Notes: generated from the letters alone by a model not told the origin. DNA of 64,000 nucleotides from Aliamphritea spongicola (GCA_024347235.1 AP025283.1:868001-932000), one strand, 5' to 3'; positions 51,131 to 61,290 are shown, numbered from the stretch's first letter. A program made the numbers and translations.

Positions 51131-51823
51131 ATGAAACCGCTGGGTATTATGTCGATTTCCGATATAATCCCAGCATGCAAACATCTCTGGAAAAAGACCA
51201 AGGCGGAACTTGCCGCTGAACTGCTGGAAGCAGCCATTATCAGCTGTGATCTGGAACCGGGTTCTGTGATGACAGAAACTGAGGTCAGCGAATACCTGGA
51301 CCTGGGGCGAACCCCGGTCCGCGAAGCACTGACCCGGCTGGCCAATGAAAATCTGGTACGCCTCTCCCGTGCCGGCGTCGTTATTCCTGAACTTAACCCC
51401 ATGACCATGCTGAAGCTGCTGGAACCCCGCAGCATGATGGAACGGCTGTGCATCGAAAAAGCCATCGAGCGTATGGTGGATGAAGACCGCGCCCGAATTA
51501 CACCGGTGATTGATGCCCTGCAGGCGCTGGATAACGGTGACCGCAAAGGCTTTATGGCCCAGTTGCGGGAAATCCATAATATTCTGGCGGACTCTTCCAA
51601 GAACGAATTTATCCTCGACTCAATCAAGTCGACCCAGGGCTTGTCCCGGCGTTTTTGGTATTACTATGCCACCGATGAGGATCAGGCCTACTGTACTGAT
51701 CTCTATGTACGTCAGTTGCAGGCTCTGCTCAGTGGCGACGAAACCACTTCAATGGCCTGCTCGGCCGAGCTGATGCAGTATTTGCAGAACTTCGCCCGCC
51801 AGCAGCTGGAACAGTTTCGCTGA
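51131..51823 (+). CDS. GntR-type transcriptional regulator (FCD group)
   Basis: Winged-helix N-domain (KAELAAELLEAAIISCDLEPGS, key motif LDLGRTPVREALTRLANENLVR) and an all-helical ligand domain (LEPRSMMERLCIEKAIERM, LREIHNILADSSKN, LYVRQLQALLSGD). Typical of regulators of acid catabolism operons. The start is uncertain: the open frame begins at 51131, but ATG at 51175 (MQTSLEK, then KTKAELAAELLEAA) would fit the family better if two bases are missing from the A-run near 51189-51193. Separated from the PanB-like gene by a terminator. Confidence 0.87.
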   Translation: MKPLGIMSISDIIPACKHLWKKTKAELAAELLEAAIISCDLEPGSVMTETEVSEYLDLGRTPVREALTRLANENLVRLSRAGVVIPELNPMTMLKLLEPRSMMERLCIEKAIERMVDEDRARITPVIDALQALDNGDRKGFMAQLREIHNILADSSKNEFILDSIKSTQGLSRRFWYYYATDEDQAYCTDLYVRQLQALLSGDETTSMACSAELMQYLQNFARQQLEQFR

Positions 51824-51960
51824 GAGTCGGTTTACAAGTTCTTCAATTCACAAGAACGTCAGGTGGAAATGATCTGAAACGGCCTGCGGGTACTGGGTAT
51901 CCCGTCACTGTTTGACCGGCTGTTTTGCACGGCTCATGAACCTGATCAGAGAACGATTTC

Positions 51961-51994
51961 GATGCCCTGCTCCTACAACACGGAGCAGAGCATC
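51961..51994. other. Strong stem-loop in the gap between gntR and the AhpD-like gene
   Basis: GATGC-C-CTGCTCC and GGAGCAG-A-GCATC form 12 pairs with a single mismatch and an 8-base loop. No adjacent T-run in either sense. It lies between two convergent genes and may help end transcription. The rest of this 221-base gap shows nothing recognisable. Confidence 0.45.
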
Positions 51995-52044
51995 TCAGCC
52001 ATTAAACACATATTGCTCAGTGATAACGGTCAGGCAATGCCGGA

Positions 52045-52601
52045 CTATCGGTTGGCTGGGTGTGTCCAGCTGTATTGTTTAAAAGCGTCATCCGGTTCTG
52101 TACCTGCCAGAGCATTGGTGAAGTTCGAGATTAATTTTGCTGCTAAGCCTGTCAACACTTCTAACGCTTGCTGCTTTGAATAACCGGCACTGAGAAAGCT
52201 TTCAAGCTTTTCGTTGCCGATATGTCCGCGGTCATTTAACAGATTTTTAGTGAACTCATGCAGTACCTGTAATTTAGGATCAGGAAGGGGATTACCTTCT
52301 CTCAGTGCCTCGATCACTTCTTCGGGCATATTGGCGTGATGCATCATCCAGGTATGTCCGGGGATGCAATAGTGGCAGTTGTTTTCATAGTTTGCCGTCA
52401 TGAATACCACTTGCTGTTCCAGCGGTGAAAATGAACTTTCTTTCATAAACAGGCCGAAGGCTGAGTTGTAAATCTCATAAGTGATCGGGGCTTCAGCCAG
52501 TATTCTGTGAAGGTTAGGCACTAACCCCATCGATTTTGTGATTGTGCAATTAACTGCTGTGATTTTTCCGGCGCAGTTTCGGTGGTGTGATACGTAAACA
52601 T
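52045..52601 (-). CDS. AhpD-like/carboxymuconolactone decarboxylase family protein (frameshifted)
   Basis: About 186 residues. The true start is ATG at 52601 (MFTYHTTETAPEKSQQLIAQ), with GGAGATG before it; an A lost near 52537-52540 conceals this, and the longer frame beginning MHNVYVSHHR is an artefact. The redox motif is NNCHYCIPGHTWMM (CxxC plus His), as in peroxidase-partner AhpD proteins. Likely a thiol-dependent peroxidase or related enzyme; not tied clearly to its neighbours. Confidence 0.83.
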
Positions 52602-52677
52602 TATGCATCTCCGGGCAGGGTGTGTATTTTTAATCTATATAAATCAATAAAAAGCGTTGTACGGGGCTACTTTCAGC

Positions 52678-53052
52678 TTACCGGCGTGCTTCAACGATGA
52701 TGGCGATAACTTCACTGTTGCCGGTATTGGTGACCTGATGTGTCCATGCTTCGTGCCACATCGTATGGCCGTCAGGTACGCTGATATTGAGCGTCTGATC
52801 ACCTTCGGTAATCGTTAAGTGGCCACCTTTCAGGAAATATACGGTTTCATCCTGATGATGGTGTTGAGCATCGGCTTCACCGGGTTGCAAAACCATCTTT
52901 AAAACCAGAACCGAGTCATTTTCCAGTAACAGCGTGTACTGTTCCGGTGAAGCAATGTGCGCGGGCTTATCTTCGGCGAACGTCAGTGCAGCCACCGTCA
53001 GAAGTGCACCTGTAAATAAACCTTTCGTTAAAGGTAAGAGGCTATTCAACAT
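52678..53052 (-). CDS. Exported cupin protein
   Basis: Intact, 124 residues. Signal peptide (KGLFTGALLTVAALTFA) followed by a single cupin: PGEADAQHHHQDETVYFLKGG carries the metal-binding His-His-His and Glu, key part HHHQDETVYFLKGG, with the second motif as GHTMWHEAWTHQVTN. Periplasmic; substrate unknown. Lies between the AhpD-like and quinone-reductase genes on the same strand. Confidence 0.85.
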   Translation of the reverse strand: MLNSLLPLTKGLFTGALLTVAALTFAEDKPAHIASPEQYTLLLENDSVLVLKMVLQPGEADAQHHHQDETVYFLKGGHLTITEGDQTLNISVPDGHTMWHEAWTHQVTNTGNSEVIAIIVEARR

Positions 53053-53067
53053 AGTGTTTTCCTGTGG

Positions 53068-53650
53068 TCAAAACTGGTCAGCGATATGTCTTGAGAACAG
53101 TGAGAAATACTTTTCAGACTCAAAGTTTTTCATGACGTCAAAGCATGCGAACGTAGGTAATGCCGTCATTCCAAAAAGCGGAAATTCATGTGGACAGGAA
53201 AGAACAGATCATCCACGCTTTTGCCCTGAAACAGATATTCATCCGGATCATTGAACGACTCTTCAGGGGCGTTAAAAGTAAGAGAAAGCATGTATTTCTT
53301 GTCTTTGAGCATGCCGCCTGCGCCATAGTTTTCTTTTGGCCGGTCACTGTGACGCCCGTCACCTTCACATAACGTACCGCTCATGCCCGCGGTGTAGATT
53401 TCGTCCATGTATTTTTGAATGTCCATGGAACGCTCATCCAGTTAACAGGGGATTGCACAATAATTGTGTCGGCCCATAAATGATTTTCCAGTTCCTGATC
53501 AACATCCCAGCCGGCGCTGATATCAACAACGCGGGTATGATGGCCTTTGCTGTGCAGGATCTCTTCAGCTAGCCGGACTAAAGCACTGTTTAAAGAGCCT
53601 TCGGCAAAGGGGTAAGGGTGATGGGCGTTGATTATCAGAATATTACTCAT
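53068..53650 (-). CDS. NAD(P)H-dependent quinone reductase / flavodoxin-fold protein, MdaB-like (frameshifted)
   Basis: About 194 residues. Start [18 protein letters not shown], then the flavin loop [28 protein letters not shown] after adding one A near 53418-53422, key part [18 protein letters not shown], with [22 protein letters not shown] lost near 53167-53171 conceals the C-terminus ([18 protein letters not shown]). The motif set matches MdaB/modulator of drug activity B. Divergent from an HxlR regulator, a common pairing in which the regulator senses quinones or aldehydes. Confidence 0.88.
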
Positions 53651-53695
53651 GTGTGCATCCGTTATTGTCAGTGGTAAGTACAAGAATGAGGTATA

Positions 53696-53742
53696 TTTTG
53701 GTAACCTGGTTTATCTTTTCAATTAGTTTACTTTTGGTAACC
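53696..53742. repeat. Direct repeat TTTTGGTAACC, candidate HxlR operator
   Basis: TTTTGGTAACC occurs exactly at 53696-53706 and again at 53732-53742, in the 115-base divergent interval of the MdaB-like and HxlR genes. Each copy contains GGT-A-ACC, itself an inverted repeat. The copies are 36 bases apart. Confidence 0.55.
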
Positions 53743-53765
53743 ACTGGTTAAAGTGATGGGTTTAT

Positions 53766-54121
53766 ATGGAAAGCTACGTAAAAACAGACAGTTATGGTAA
53801 GAAAAAGTTTTTAATGCTTGCCTTGAACCCTGCGCTATTGAAAAGGGATGCGGCTTATCGGCGGGAAATGGACAGGATCAATCATTTATCATCTTAAAGA
53901 CGGGCCTGTGCGCTTTAATGATCTGACCCGAATGCTGGGGGCGCCAGTAAGAAAATCATCGACCAGCGACTGAAAGAGCTGGAATCAAGGGAATGGTCAT
54001 CCGGACGGTTATCAATGACCGGCCGGTCGCGGTGACTTATGAACTTACAGAGTTTGGTAACAGCGCTCTGAAGATATTAGATGATCTTCGAATCTGGTCG
54101 GAAAGGCATGATATCGGGTAA
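53766..54121 (+). CDS. HxlR-type transcriptional regulator (heavily frameshifted)
   Basis: No long open frame survives, but four or more one-base repairs recover the complete family sequence: NACLEPCAIEKGMRLIGGKW (conserved Cys and GGKW), IIYHLKDGPVRFNDLTRML, GGASKKIIDQRLKELESRG, VTYELTEFGNSALKILDDLR. Breaks are near 53809-53813, 53848, 53936-53941 and 53984. About 119 residues. DUF24-class regulators such as this respond through the N-terminal Cys to electrophiles, which fits the divergent quinone reductase. Confidence 0.82.
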
Positions 54122-54203
54122 GGGCTAACCTGACGTCAGAATACCCGGCATGCAGGTCCGGGCATTTTTGTTCAGGGAATTCAATCTGCTGGCAAAGATT
54201 CTG

Positions 54204-55090
54204 TTATCTGAAAAGCAGTTTAAGCTGCTCCACAACCCACATGTGTAACTGGCTGTGATTAGACCGGCTGTGCCATGCAGCAACCACTTCAAATTTAGGG
54301 GTCTTGTTGTCCAGGTGCAACGGGATAACCTTTTCATTCGGCAAGAGTCTGGATGGATAAAATGCAATGACATCCGTGGCCGCCATAATATCCGGTGCAG
54401 CAGAAAAGCTGGGAACAGACATGACAATGTTTCTTTTCAGCCCCTGCATGGCGAACCATTCATCGTGTGATCCCCTCAGGTTTGCACGTGAAGGGGAGAT
54501 GATCAGTTGGGGAGTCCGGCAACATCAGCCAGAGTTAATTGCCGGTCTTTCAGGGAGAGTTTTCCCGGCAATACACACATGCTGCTCTTCAAACAATAAT
54601 TTATACGGCAGGTTATCAGGAATAAAGCTCGGGAAGGTGAGTGCTAAATCAATTTCACCGGAGGCCATTAAGCTGTTGAGATTATCCGACTCAAAATCCC
54701 TCACGATAACTTTCAGTTCCGGTGCTGAACGGCGGATTACTTCTAATAACTGGGGCAGAATCGCCTGAATTGCATAATCGGTCGCGCTGATACTGAATAC
54801 ACCCGTATAAGTAGCGGGGTTAAAGGTTTCAGGGGTCAGTAATGATTCAATGTCCTGCAAAATACCGTTGACCTTACCGCCCAGTTGCTCAGCGATCGGG
54901 GTCGGCACCATCTGATTTCCCTGACGCACAAAAAGCCGGTCATTAAACGTATCTCTCAACTTACGTAACTGTTCACTGATAGCCTGTTGCGTAAGCCCCA
55001 TCTTTCAGCGACGCGGGATAAATTCCGTTCCTGCAGGAGTAATTCCAGTATCCGCAGTTGCTTAAGGTCCAGCCGACTTACACCATTCAT
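54204..55090 (-). CDS. LysR-type transcriptional regulator (frameshifted)
   Basis: About 297 residues. Starts MNGVSRLDLKQLRILELLLQ; one A lost near 55002-55004 joins it to VAEKMGLTQQAISEQLRKLRD, then a NodD-like effector domain (SISATDYAIQAILPQLLEV). Further losses near 54535-54545 and 54450-54500 separate the C-terminal piece MQGLKRNIVMSVPSFSAAPD. Divergent from the aldehyde dehydrogenase gene and so probably its regulator. Of a different subgroup from the GcvA-like LysR proteins of this window. Confidence 0.85.
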
Positions 55091-55102
55091 AATTGTAGCC
55101 TT

Positions 55103-55119
55103 AACAATGACAAGTTGTT
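55103..55119. promoter_or_regulatory. Candidate LysR site between lysR and the aldehyde dehydrogenase gene
   Basis: AACAA-N7-TTGTT, 17 bases, in the 140-base divergent interval. A short direct repeat TAATTGTA flanks it (about 55090 and 55122). Modest evidence. Confidence 0.35.
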
Positions 55120-55230
55120 TCTAATTGTATCCATGTCTCTCTACTATTCCCACCATCTCGAAACCCAGTTAAATCCGGTTTTGTCCGAATACGGCCCCGG
55201 AGTTTTTCAACTAACGACCTGGAGACAGAT

Positions 55231-56732
55231 ATGAATCAAGCGGTTACTCACTTTTCCCCACAGGATACTTACCAGCTGTTTATTGCCGGCGAATGGGTTG
55301 ATAGCAGTACTGGCCGTACGATGGACAGTTTCAATCCTGCGACTGGTGAATTACTTACTCGCATACCTTTAGCGGATGCCAGTGACGTGGACGCAGCTGT
55401 TCAGGCAGCCAGGCAAGCTTTCCCGGTCTGGAAACGAACTTCTTCCGTTGAGCGTCAGAACGCACTGCTCAAAATAGCCGATATGCTTGAAGCAAAGAAA
55501 GATTACTTTGCTCACTTGGAAGCACTGGAAACAGGCAAACCTATCCGGGAAACAAGCGGTATTGATATTCCGTTAGCGATTGATCATTTCCGGTATTTTG
55601 CCGGTGTGATCCGCTCCCACAGCGACGAAGCGGTCATGATAGATGAGCAAACCATGAGCCTTGTTTTCAGTGAGCCGCTGGGGGTTGTTGGCCAGGTTAT
55701 TCCCTGGAACTACCCATTGTTGATGGCAGCCTGGAAAATCGCGCCGGCCATCGCTACCGGAAATACGGTGGTAATTAAACCGTCTGAAATGACTTCGACC
55801 AGCCTGTTGGAACTGGCGAAAATCTTTCGGGCGGTGCTGCCTGCCGGAGTGGTGAACGTTATCACTGGCGTTGGCGCTGAGGCTGGCCAGGCTTTGCTGG
55901 ATCACCCTGATATTGAAAAGCTCGCGTTCACCGGCTCAACCGGCATTGGCTACAACGTTGCCAAAGCGGCGGCGGATAAACTGATACCGGCAACTCTCGA
56001 GCTGGGGGCAAGTCAGCGAACATCGTATTTCCCGATGCGAACCGGGAAAAATCACTGGAAGGTGCTGCTTTATCCATTCTGCTAAATCAGGGGCAGGTAT
56101 GTGAGTCCGGCGCCCGGCTGTTCGTTCACAAAAGTATTTTTGATCGCTTTGTTACGGAGCTGAAAGAGAAATTTGAGGCGGTAAGAGTGGGCGACCCGCT
56201 GAATCCGGATACTCAGATGGGCAGCCAGATCAGTGAAGCACAAATGAACCGCATTCTTGGCTATATCGAAATCGCTAAAAACGAAGGCGCAAAGATTCTG
56301 ACGGGTGGCCGGCGGCGAAAAGCCCGGGCTGGAAAATGGTTTTTACATTGAACCGACCATTATCACCGATGCGAATAATTCGATGAAAGTTGCTCAGGAA
56401 GAAATTTTTGGACCAGTGGTTGTTGTTATTCCGTTTTCTTCTGAGGAAGAAGTGATCGCGATGGCAAACCAGTCAGATTATGGCCTGGCGGGCGGGGTCT
56501 GGACTCAGGATATCAACCGGGCATTACGTGTCGCGCAAGGCGTGGAAACCGGTCGGATCTGGGTGAATACCTATCACGAATTACCCGCGCATGCGCCGTT
56601 TGGCGGTTACAAAAATCCGGCATTGGGCGTGAGACCCATAAGTCGATGATTGAAGCTTATACACAAAAGAAAAATGTCTTTATCAGCCTTAGTGAAAAGC
56701 CGCTGGGACTTTTTAAACGTATAGCAGATTAA
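55231..56732 (+). CDS. NAD-dependent aldehyde dehydrogenase 1 (frameshifted)
   Basis: About 501 residues. N-terminal IAGEWVDSSTGRTMDSFNPA, cofactor loop GVVGQVIPWNYPLLMAAWK, catalytic Glu in TLELGGKSANIVF after adding a G near 56010-56014, catalytic Cys in LNQGQVCESGARLFV, and end GGYKKSGIGRETHKSMIEAY after adding an A near 56612-56616. Another break lies near 56305. Resembles acetaldehyde or betaine-aldehyde type dehydrogenases. First gene of a probable operon with old yellow enzyme, a second aldehyde dehydrogenase and a 2-oxoglutarate oxygenase. Confidence 0.9.
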
Positions 56733-56751
56733 GTGATTACAGGAATACATG

Positions 56752-57874
56752 ATGAAAAATGAAGCGTTATTCAGCGAAATTAATCTGGGGCCATACACCC
56801 TGAAAAACCGTGTTGTACTGCCACCCCTGACCCGGTCGCGTAGTACTCAGCCAGGCAATATTGCCAATGACCTGATGGCTGATTACTACGGACAGCGGGC
56901 TGGTGCCGGTTTTATGGTAACTGAAGGTACTCAGATTGAACCCCGGGGGCAGGGGTATGCCTGGACGCCAGGTATCCACTCACAGGATCAGATTGAAGGC
57001 TGGAAGAAAGTTACCCGGGAAGTACATGACAAGGGGGCATTATTTTTGCGCAGCTTTGGCATGTAGGGCGCGTTTCGCATACCTCACTGCAACCGGATAA
57101 TGCCGCCCCGGTTGCACCATCAGCGATCCGTGCAGATGCGGTTAAAGTTTTCATTGAGACCGGGCCCGGTGAAGGTGCACTGGCTGACCCGAGTGAACCC
57201 CGTGCACTGACAACGGAAGAAGTAAAGAGCTGGTGCAGCTTTATGCACAGGCAGCACGTAATGCGATGGAAGCAGGTTTTGACGGTGTTGAACTGCACTG
57301 TGCCAATGGCTATCTGGTGAATCAGTTTATCTCTGAACACACCAATCAGCGGGACGATGAATACGGTGGCAGCCTTGAAAACCGTCTGCGCTTTCTTAAA
57401 GAAATTGTGACGGCTGTCTCTGACGTTGTTGGCAGTAACCGGTTGGGGGTGCGGTTCGCGCCACTGTTTGAAAGCACCGATGAAGACAGGGTGTATCTGG
57501 GGCTGGTTGAAAGCGATCCGCACACCACTTACATCGAGGCAATCAGGCTGTTGGATCAGGCGGGTATTGCTTATCTCTCGCTGGCTGAAGCTGACTGGGA
57601 TAACGCCCCGGATCTTCCTGAAAACTTCTATCAGGAAGTTCGTGAAACCTTCAGTGGCCGCATTATGTATGCCGGAAAATATTCTGCCGATAAAGCCCTT
57701 CGGGTGCTGCAGGCAGGTAACGGCGATATTTTTGGCTTCGGTCGTCCGTTCATCGCGAATCCGGATTTACCGGAACGTATCCGCAATGAATGGCCCCTCA
57801 ATGATGTGGATCCGGTAACCATGTATGGCGGTACCGACAAGGGGTATACGGATTATCCGGTATACCGGTCGTAA
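56752..57874 (+). CDS. Old yellow enzyme family flavin oxidoreductase, NemA-like (frameshifted)
   Basis: NADPH-dependent reductase of activated alkenes. About 375 residues. FMN-barrel motifs: VVLPPLTRSRSTQPG, AQLWHVGRVSHTSLQPDN after one repair near 57043-57047, ELHCANGYLVNQFISEHTNQR with the substrate-binding His/Asn pair, and DEYGGSLENRLRF. A second loss is near 57222-57225 (EEVKELVQLYAQAA). ATG at 56749 or 56752. Nineteen bases after aldehyde dehydrogenase 1; likely reduces an enone or enal before or after the aldehyde step. Confidence 0.92.
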
Positions 57875-57879
57875 ACCGG

Positions 57880-57905
57880 CAGGCCAGGGACGGCCTGGTT
57901 ATCTT
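57880..57905 (+). terminator. Weak terminator-like hairpin after the old yellow enzyme gene
   Basis: CAGGCC and GGCCTG pair over a 6-base loop, with GTTATCTTTT downstream. The short stem suggests at most partial termination before aldehyde dehydrogenase 2. Confidence 0.35.
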
Positions 57906-57929
57906 TTAAGACATCTGGCAGTAAACATT

Positions 57930-59270
57930 ATGATGAATAGAAAACTGCAATCCTTTGATCCCAGTAATGGCAAGCTGCTGGGCGAAGTATCCGTAACCGG
58001 ACCTGAAGCGCTGGAGCAGGTTATCGCCAATGCGAAAACTGCTGGGCAGTACTGGCGTCGCCTGCGGCCGCAGGCACGGCTGGACCTGGTAAAAGCCGCA
58101 TTTACGCATCTCGAGCCACATATTCAGGAACTTGGTTTACTCCTGAGCCAGGAGATGGGTAAAGACCTCCGGCGTTCAGTTTCCGAAGTTGGCGGTTCTG
58201 TTTATTCCGCCGGTTTCGTCGCTGAACAGGCTTTTGAATCCCTGCAAAGCAAAAAGGTAAGCAGCAATACTGAACTGCAGTATCAGCCACTGGGAGTTGC
58301 TGCTGTTATTTCCCCTGGAACTACCCGGTGGCAATGGCTTGCAACCTGATTGTGCCGGCCCTGATCGCGGGCAACAGTGTGGTGTTTAAACCATCGGAAG
58401 AAACGCCGTTGATAGCACATGCATTCTGCGAGCTGTTAAACGAAATCCTGCCTGATGACGTATTGCAGATTGTCCATGGTGACGGGGAGACCGGTAAAGC
58501 GCTCGTTGAAAGTGCTGTCGATCTGGTTGCGTTTACCGGTTCGATGGCAGCCGGAAAGGACATCATGTCACGGGCGTCGGGCGGTTTAAAAGATTGATCA
58601 TGGAGCTTGGCGGCAATGATCCGATGATCGTTATGAAAGACGCCAATATCGAAGCGGCGGCATATTTTGCTGTCGGAAGCAGTCTGGAAAACACCGGTCA
58701 GATGTGTACTTCGACCGAGCGGATTTATGTGGATGAAGCGATCGCTGAAGAGTTTGAGAACCGGGTTGTTCAGATTGCGTCTGAATTCCGGGCCGGCGCC
58801 TGGAATGAGAGTAATGTTCAGATCGGACCGGTGATTAATAAAAACAGCACCGCAAAATTATGACGCATATCCGGGATGCTGTGGATCAGGGAGCACAGCT
58901 GCGTTTAGGTGAGCTGCATCAGTCACCGCCGTTTATCCGGCCAACGGTGCTGACAGATATCAGGCCGCAGATGCTGGTTGAGAAAGAAGAAACATTCGGA
59001 CCTGTGATTGCTATCAGCCGTTTCAGTAAACCTGAAGAAGCGATTAACCGGGCGAATAACTCTGTCTACGGGTTAGGCGCTGTGGTGTTTGGCGAGGCGG
59101 GTGCGCAGGCGGTTGCTGACCAGTTGGAAGCCGGCATGGTGGCTATTAATCAGGGTGTCGGTGGCAGTGGTGAAAGCCCGTGGGTCGGTGCGAAACAAAG
59201 CGGTTACGGTTATCACGGATCACCTGCCGGCCATCAGCAATTCGCCCAGATCAGAGTTTTGAGTCATTAA
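57930..59270 (+). CDS. NAD(P)-dependent aldehyde dehydrogenase 2, succinate-semialdehyde type (frameshifted)
   Basis: About 447 residues, slightly short for the family. Motifs: VISPWNYPVAMACNLIVPAL after adding a C near 58313-58316, FTGSMAAGKDIM, catalytic Glu in IMELGGNDPMIV after adding an A near 58588-58592, catalytic Cys in NTGQMCTSTERIYV, and NKNQHRKIMTHIRDAV after adding a C near 58846. The end GGSGESPWVGAKQSGYGYHG is typical. Probably acts on a small aldehyde acid; the substrate cannot be told from sequence. It follows the old yellow enzyme gene by 55 bases. Confidence 0.9.
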
Positions 59271-59285
59271 CAAACAGGTGAAAGC

Positions 59286-60052
59286 ATGGTTACAGATAAC
59301 TTTTACGTCGTCGCTAAGGAACCCGGGGCTGAGCACCCGGCGTTACCTACCTGGGCAAACCGGGACGTCAATCCTGTGCAGTTGGCAGAAAAGGCTGACT
59401 GGGAGATTACCCGTACAGATGTTCCTGCTGTACCGGGAGCGTTTCAACTGCATAACGTCTTGAGCAAAGAAGAATGTGAACGCTTTATACAGCTAACTGA
59501 ATCTCTAGGGTATCTGGAGGACGCCGCTGTTTCACTGCCCCGTCAGGTCCGGCATAACCACAATGTAACCTGGGTCGTGGATGAACTGACGGACGGCATA
59601 TTGTGGCAGCGGGTTCACACCTTAATGGGAGATCCCGGTAATGTATTTTCAGGTAAAAAGCCGGTGGGTATAAATGCCCGCTTCCGCTTTTATCGCTATG
59701 AAAAAGGTGACTATTTCAAGCGGCATACCGATGGCGACTGGCCCGGCAGCCGGGTGGTGAATAACCAGCTTCTGCATGACGCTTACCCGGACCGGTGGAG
59801 CCGGATGACGTTCCTTATTTTACTGAGTGAAGATTTTGAGGGCGGCGCTACCCAGTTCTGGGTCAGAAATCATGACTATTTAAACCCTGAAACCCACAGT
59901 AAGAAAACTGAACGGATTGATATCCGCACACCCGCGGGCAGTGTGCTTTGTTTCCCCACGGAAGTCATCCACTGCACTGTTTGCACGGTTCCGAGGAAAT
60001 TTTACAGGGATCAAAATACATTATCCGTACAGATGTTTTGTTTGAAATATGA
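59286..60052 (+). CDS. 2-oxoglutarate/Fe(II)-dependent oxygenase, prolyl-4-hydroxylase type (frameshifted)
   Basis: About 255 residues. Double-stranded beta-helix with the iron site His and Asp in YFKRHTDGDW. The distal His and the 2-oxoglutarate Arg appear only after adding one C near 59962-59965: CFPHGSHPLHCLHGSEE and KYIIRTDVLFEI, ending at 60052. The uncorrected frame continues to 60101 with an unrelated tail and would hide the loss of the active site. The N-terminal 110 residues precede the catalytic domain without clear motifs. Only 15 bases after aldehyde dehydrogenase 2, so an oxidative step of the same pathway is likely. Confidence 0.87.
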
Positions 60053-60128
60053 CTCTCAGATTTTTGATTGCTGGTACGAAGAGACGTATCGCTACCGATA
60101 AAAATAGATTGAAAATAAGGAAACTGAT

Positions 60129-60601
60129 ATGAAGCTGAAAGCAATTATTTTAACTGTCGGGCTGGCTCTTTATTCGGGGTGTTTGCTCAGGAAAAATATC
60201 TTCGCAGACCCTGATCGGTTTTGCAGATATCTTAACTGATCATAAGGACTTAAACGCTGAAACGATGCTTCCGGTTCCTGAGTGGCCTGAAGAAATGAAA
60301 GTTGCAGGTGATTTGAGACACTGGGAGCAGGTCGTTTTTCAGGGTAATGAACTTGTTGGGGTTGTGTGGCTGTCAATGCCGGGAACTCTGAAACTGGAAG
60401 ACTATCCATTTGATCAGATGGTTTTAGTCTTGGAAGGTTCAGTAACCTTAGAGCCGATGGAAGGAGATGTAAGAACCTTCAAAAGGCGATGTGTTCTTTA
60501 TGCCGAAGGGATTTGACGGAATCTGGGATATGAAGGAACAATATAAAGAACTGATTCTGGTAGAAAAGCAGGCATGGGCTGCAATGACCTCAGCCGAATG
60601 A
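60129..60601 (+). CDS. Exported cupin-domain protein (frameshifted)
   Basis: About 158 residues. Signal peptide MKLKAIILTVGLALYSGVFA after adding one G near 60176-60179, mature start QEKISSQTLIGFADIL after one more A. Cupin core: EQVVFQGNELVGVVWLSMPG, PFDQMVLVLEGSVTLEP and, after a repair near 60486-60489, FKKGDVFFMPKGFDGIWDM. It lacks the His-rich metal motif, resembling EutQ/DUF861-type cupins. Periplasmic; it follows the oxygenase gene by 76 bases. Function unknown. Confidence 0.78.
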
Positions 60602-60701
60602 CTGTAAAGTATCGGTAGTCTGGTCGGTGCAATAGTGTTGGCTTTCTCTGTAGCGAACTATGCTGTAAGTATTCAGTTAGCAAAGCTCGCAGGTGAGGAC
60701 C

Positions 60702-61260
60702 ATGCTGCAACAACGTATTTTCCAGATTTTGCTGGCCTGCGCCTTACTGGTGCTGGCCGGCTGTACCGCAACGGGCACAACCTCGGCAGATAAACGTGCC
60801 ACCATCGAACAGATGCACGATCAGGTGCTGAGGGATATTTATGCCGTTAGCCCGCAAGCCCGCTCTCATGTGTCTTCTTCACCGGGATATGCCGTATTTA
60901 GTAATACTCAGCTGAAAATATTTCTGGTGGCTGCCGGTGGTGGCTTTGGGGTGGCAAAATCCGGCGGGCGGCCCACCTATATGAAAATGGGGAAGCCGGT
61001 GTTGGTGTCGGGTTGGGGGTGAAGGATTTCCGGGCCCTGTTTGTTTTCCATACCGCTAAAGCCTACCGGGATTTTGTTGAAAAGGGCTTTGTGTTCAGTG
61101 CCGAGGCGGATGCCGCAGCAAAAGCTTCTTACACCGGTGGGCAGGCTGGTGGAGGTATTCCTTTGGGGACATGACCCTCTATCAGGTGACGGATACCGGG
61201 CTGGCATTACAGGCCACCCTGAAGGGCACTAAGTTCTGGCGGGATCCTGAGCTTAACTGA
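60702..61260 (+). CDS. YSC84-type lipid-binding lipoprotein (frameshifted)
   Basis: About 186 residues. Lipobox LLVLAGCTATG gives a lipidated Cys. The YSC84/SYLF-like domain reads AVFSNTQLKIFLVAAGGGFG, MKMGEAGVGVGLGVKDFRAL after one G repair near 60990-60993, and ASYTGGQAGGGIPFGDMTLYQ after a T repair near 61157-61159. Good AGGTGAGG site before ATG at 60702. Likely a phospholipid-binding envelope protein. Confidence 0.83.
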
Positions 61261-61290
61261 GCCAGATACCCATTGTGCACACCGGTTCAG

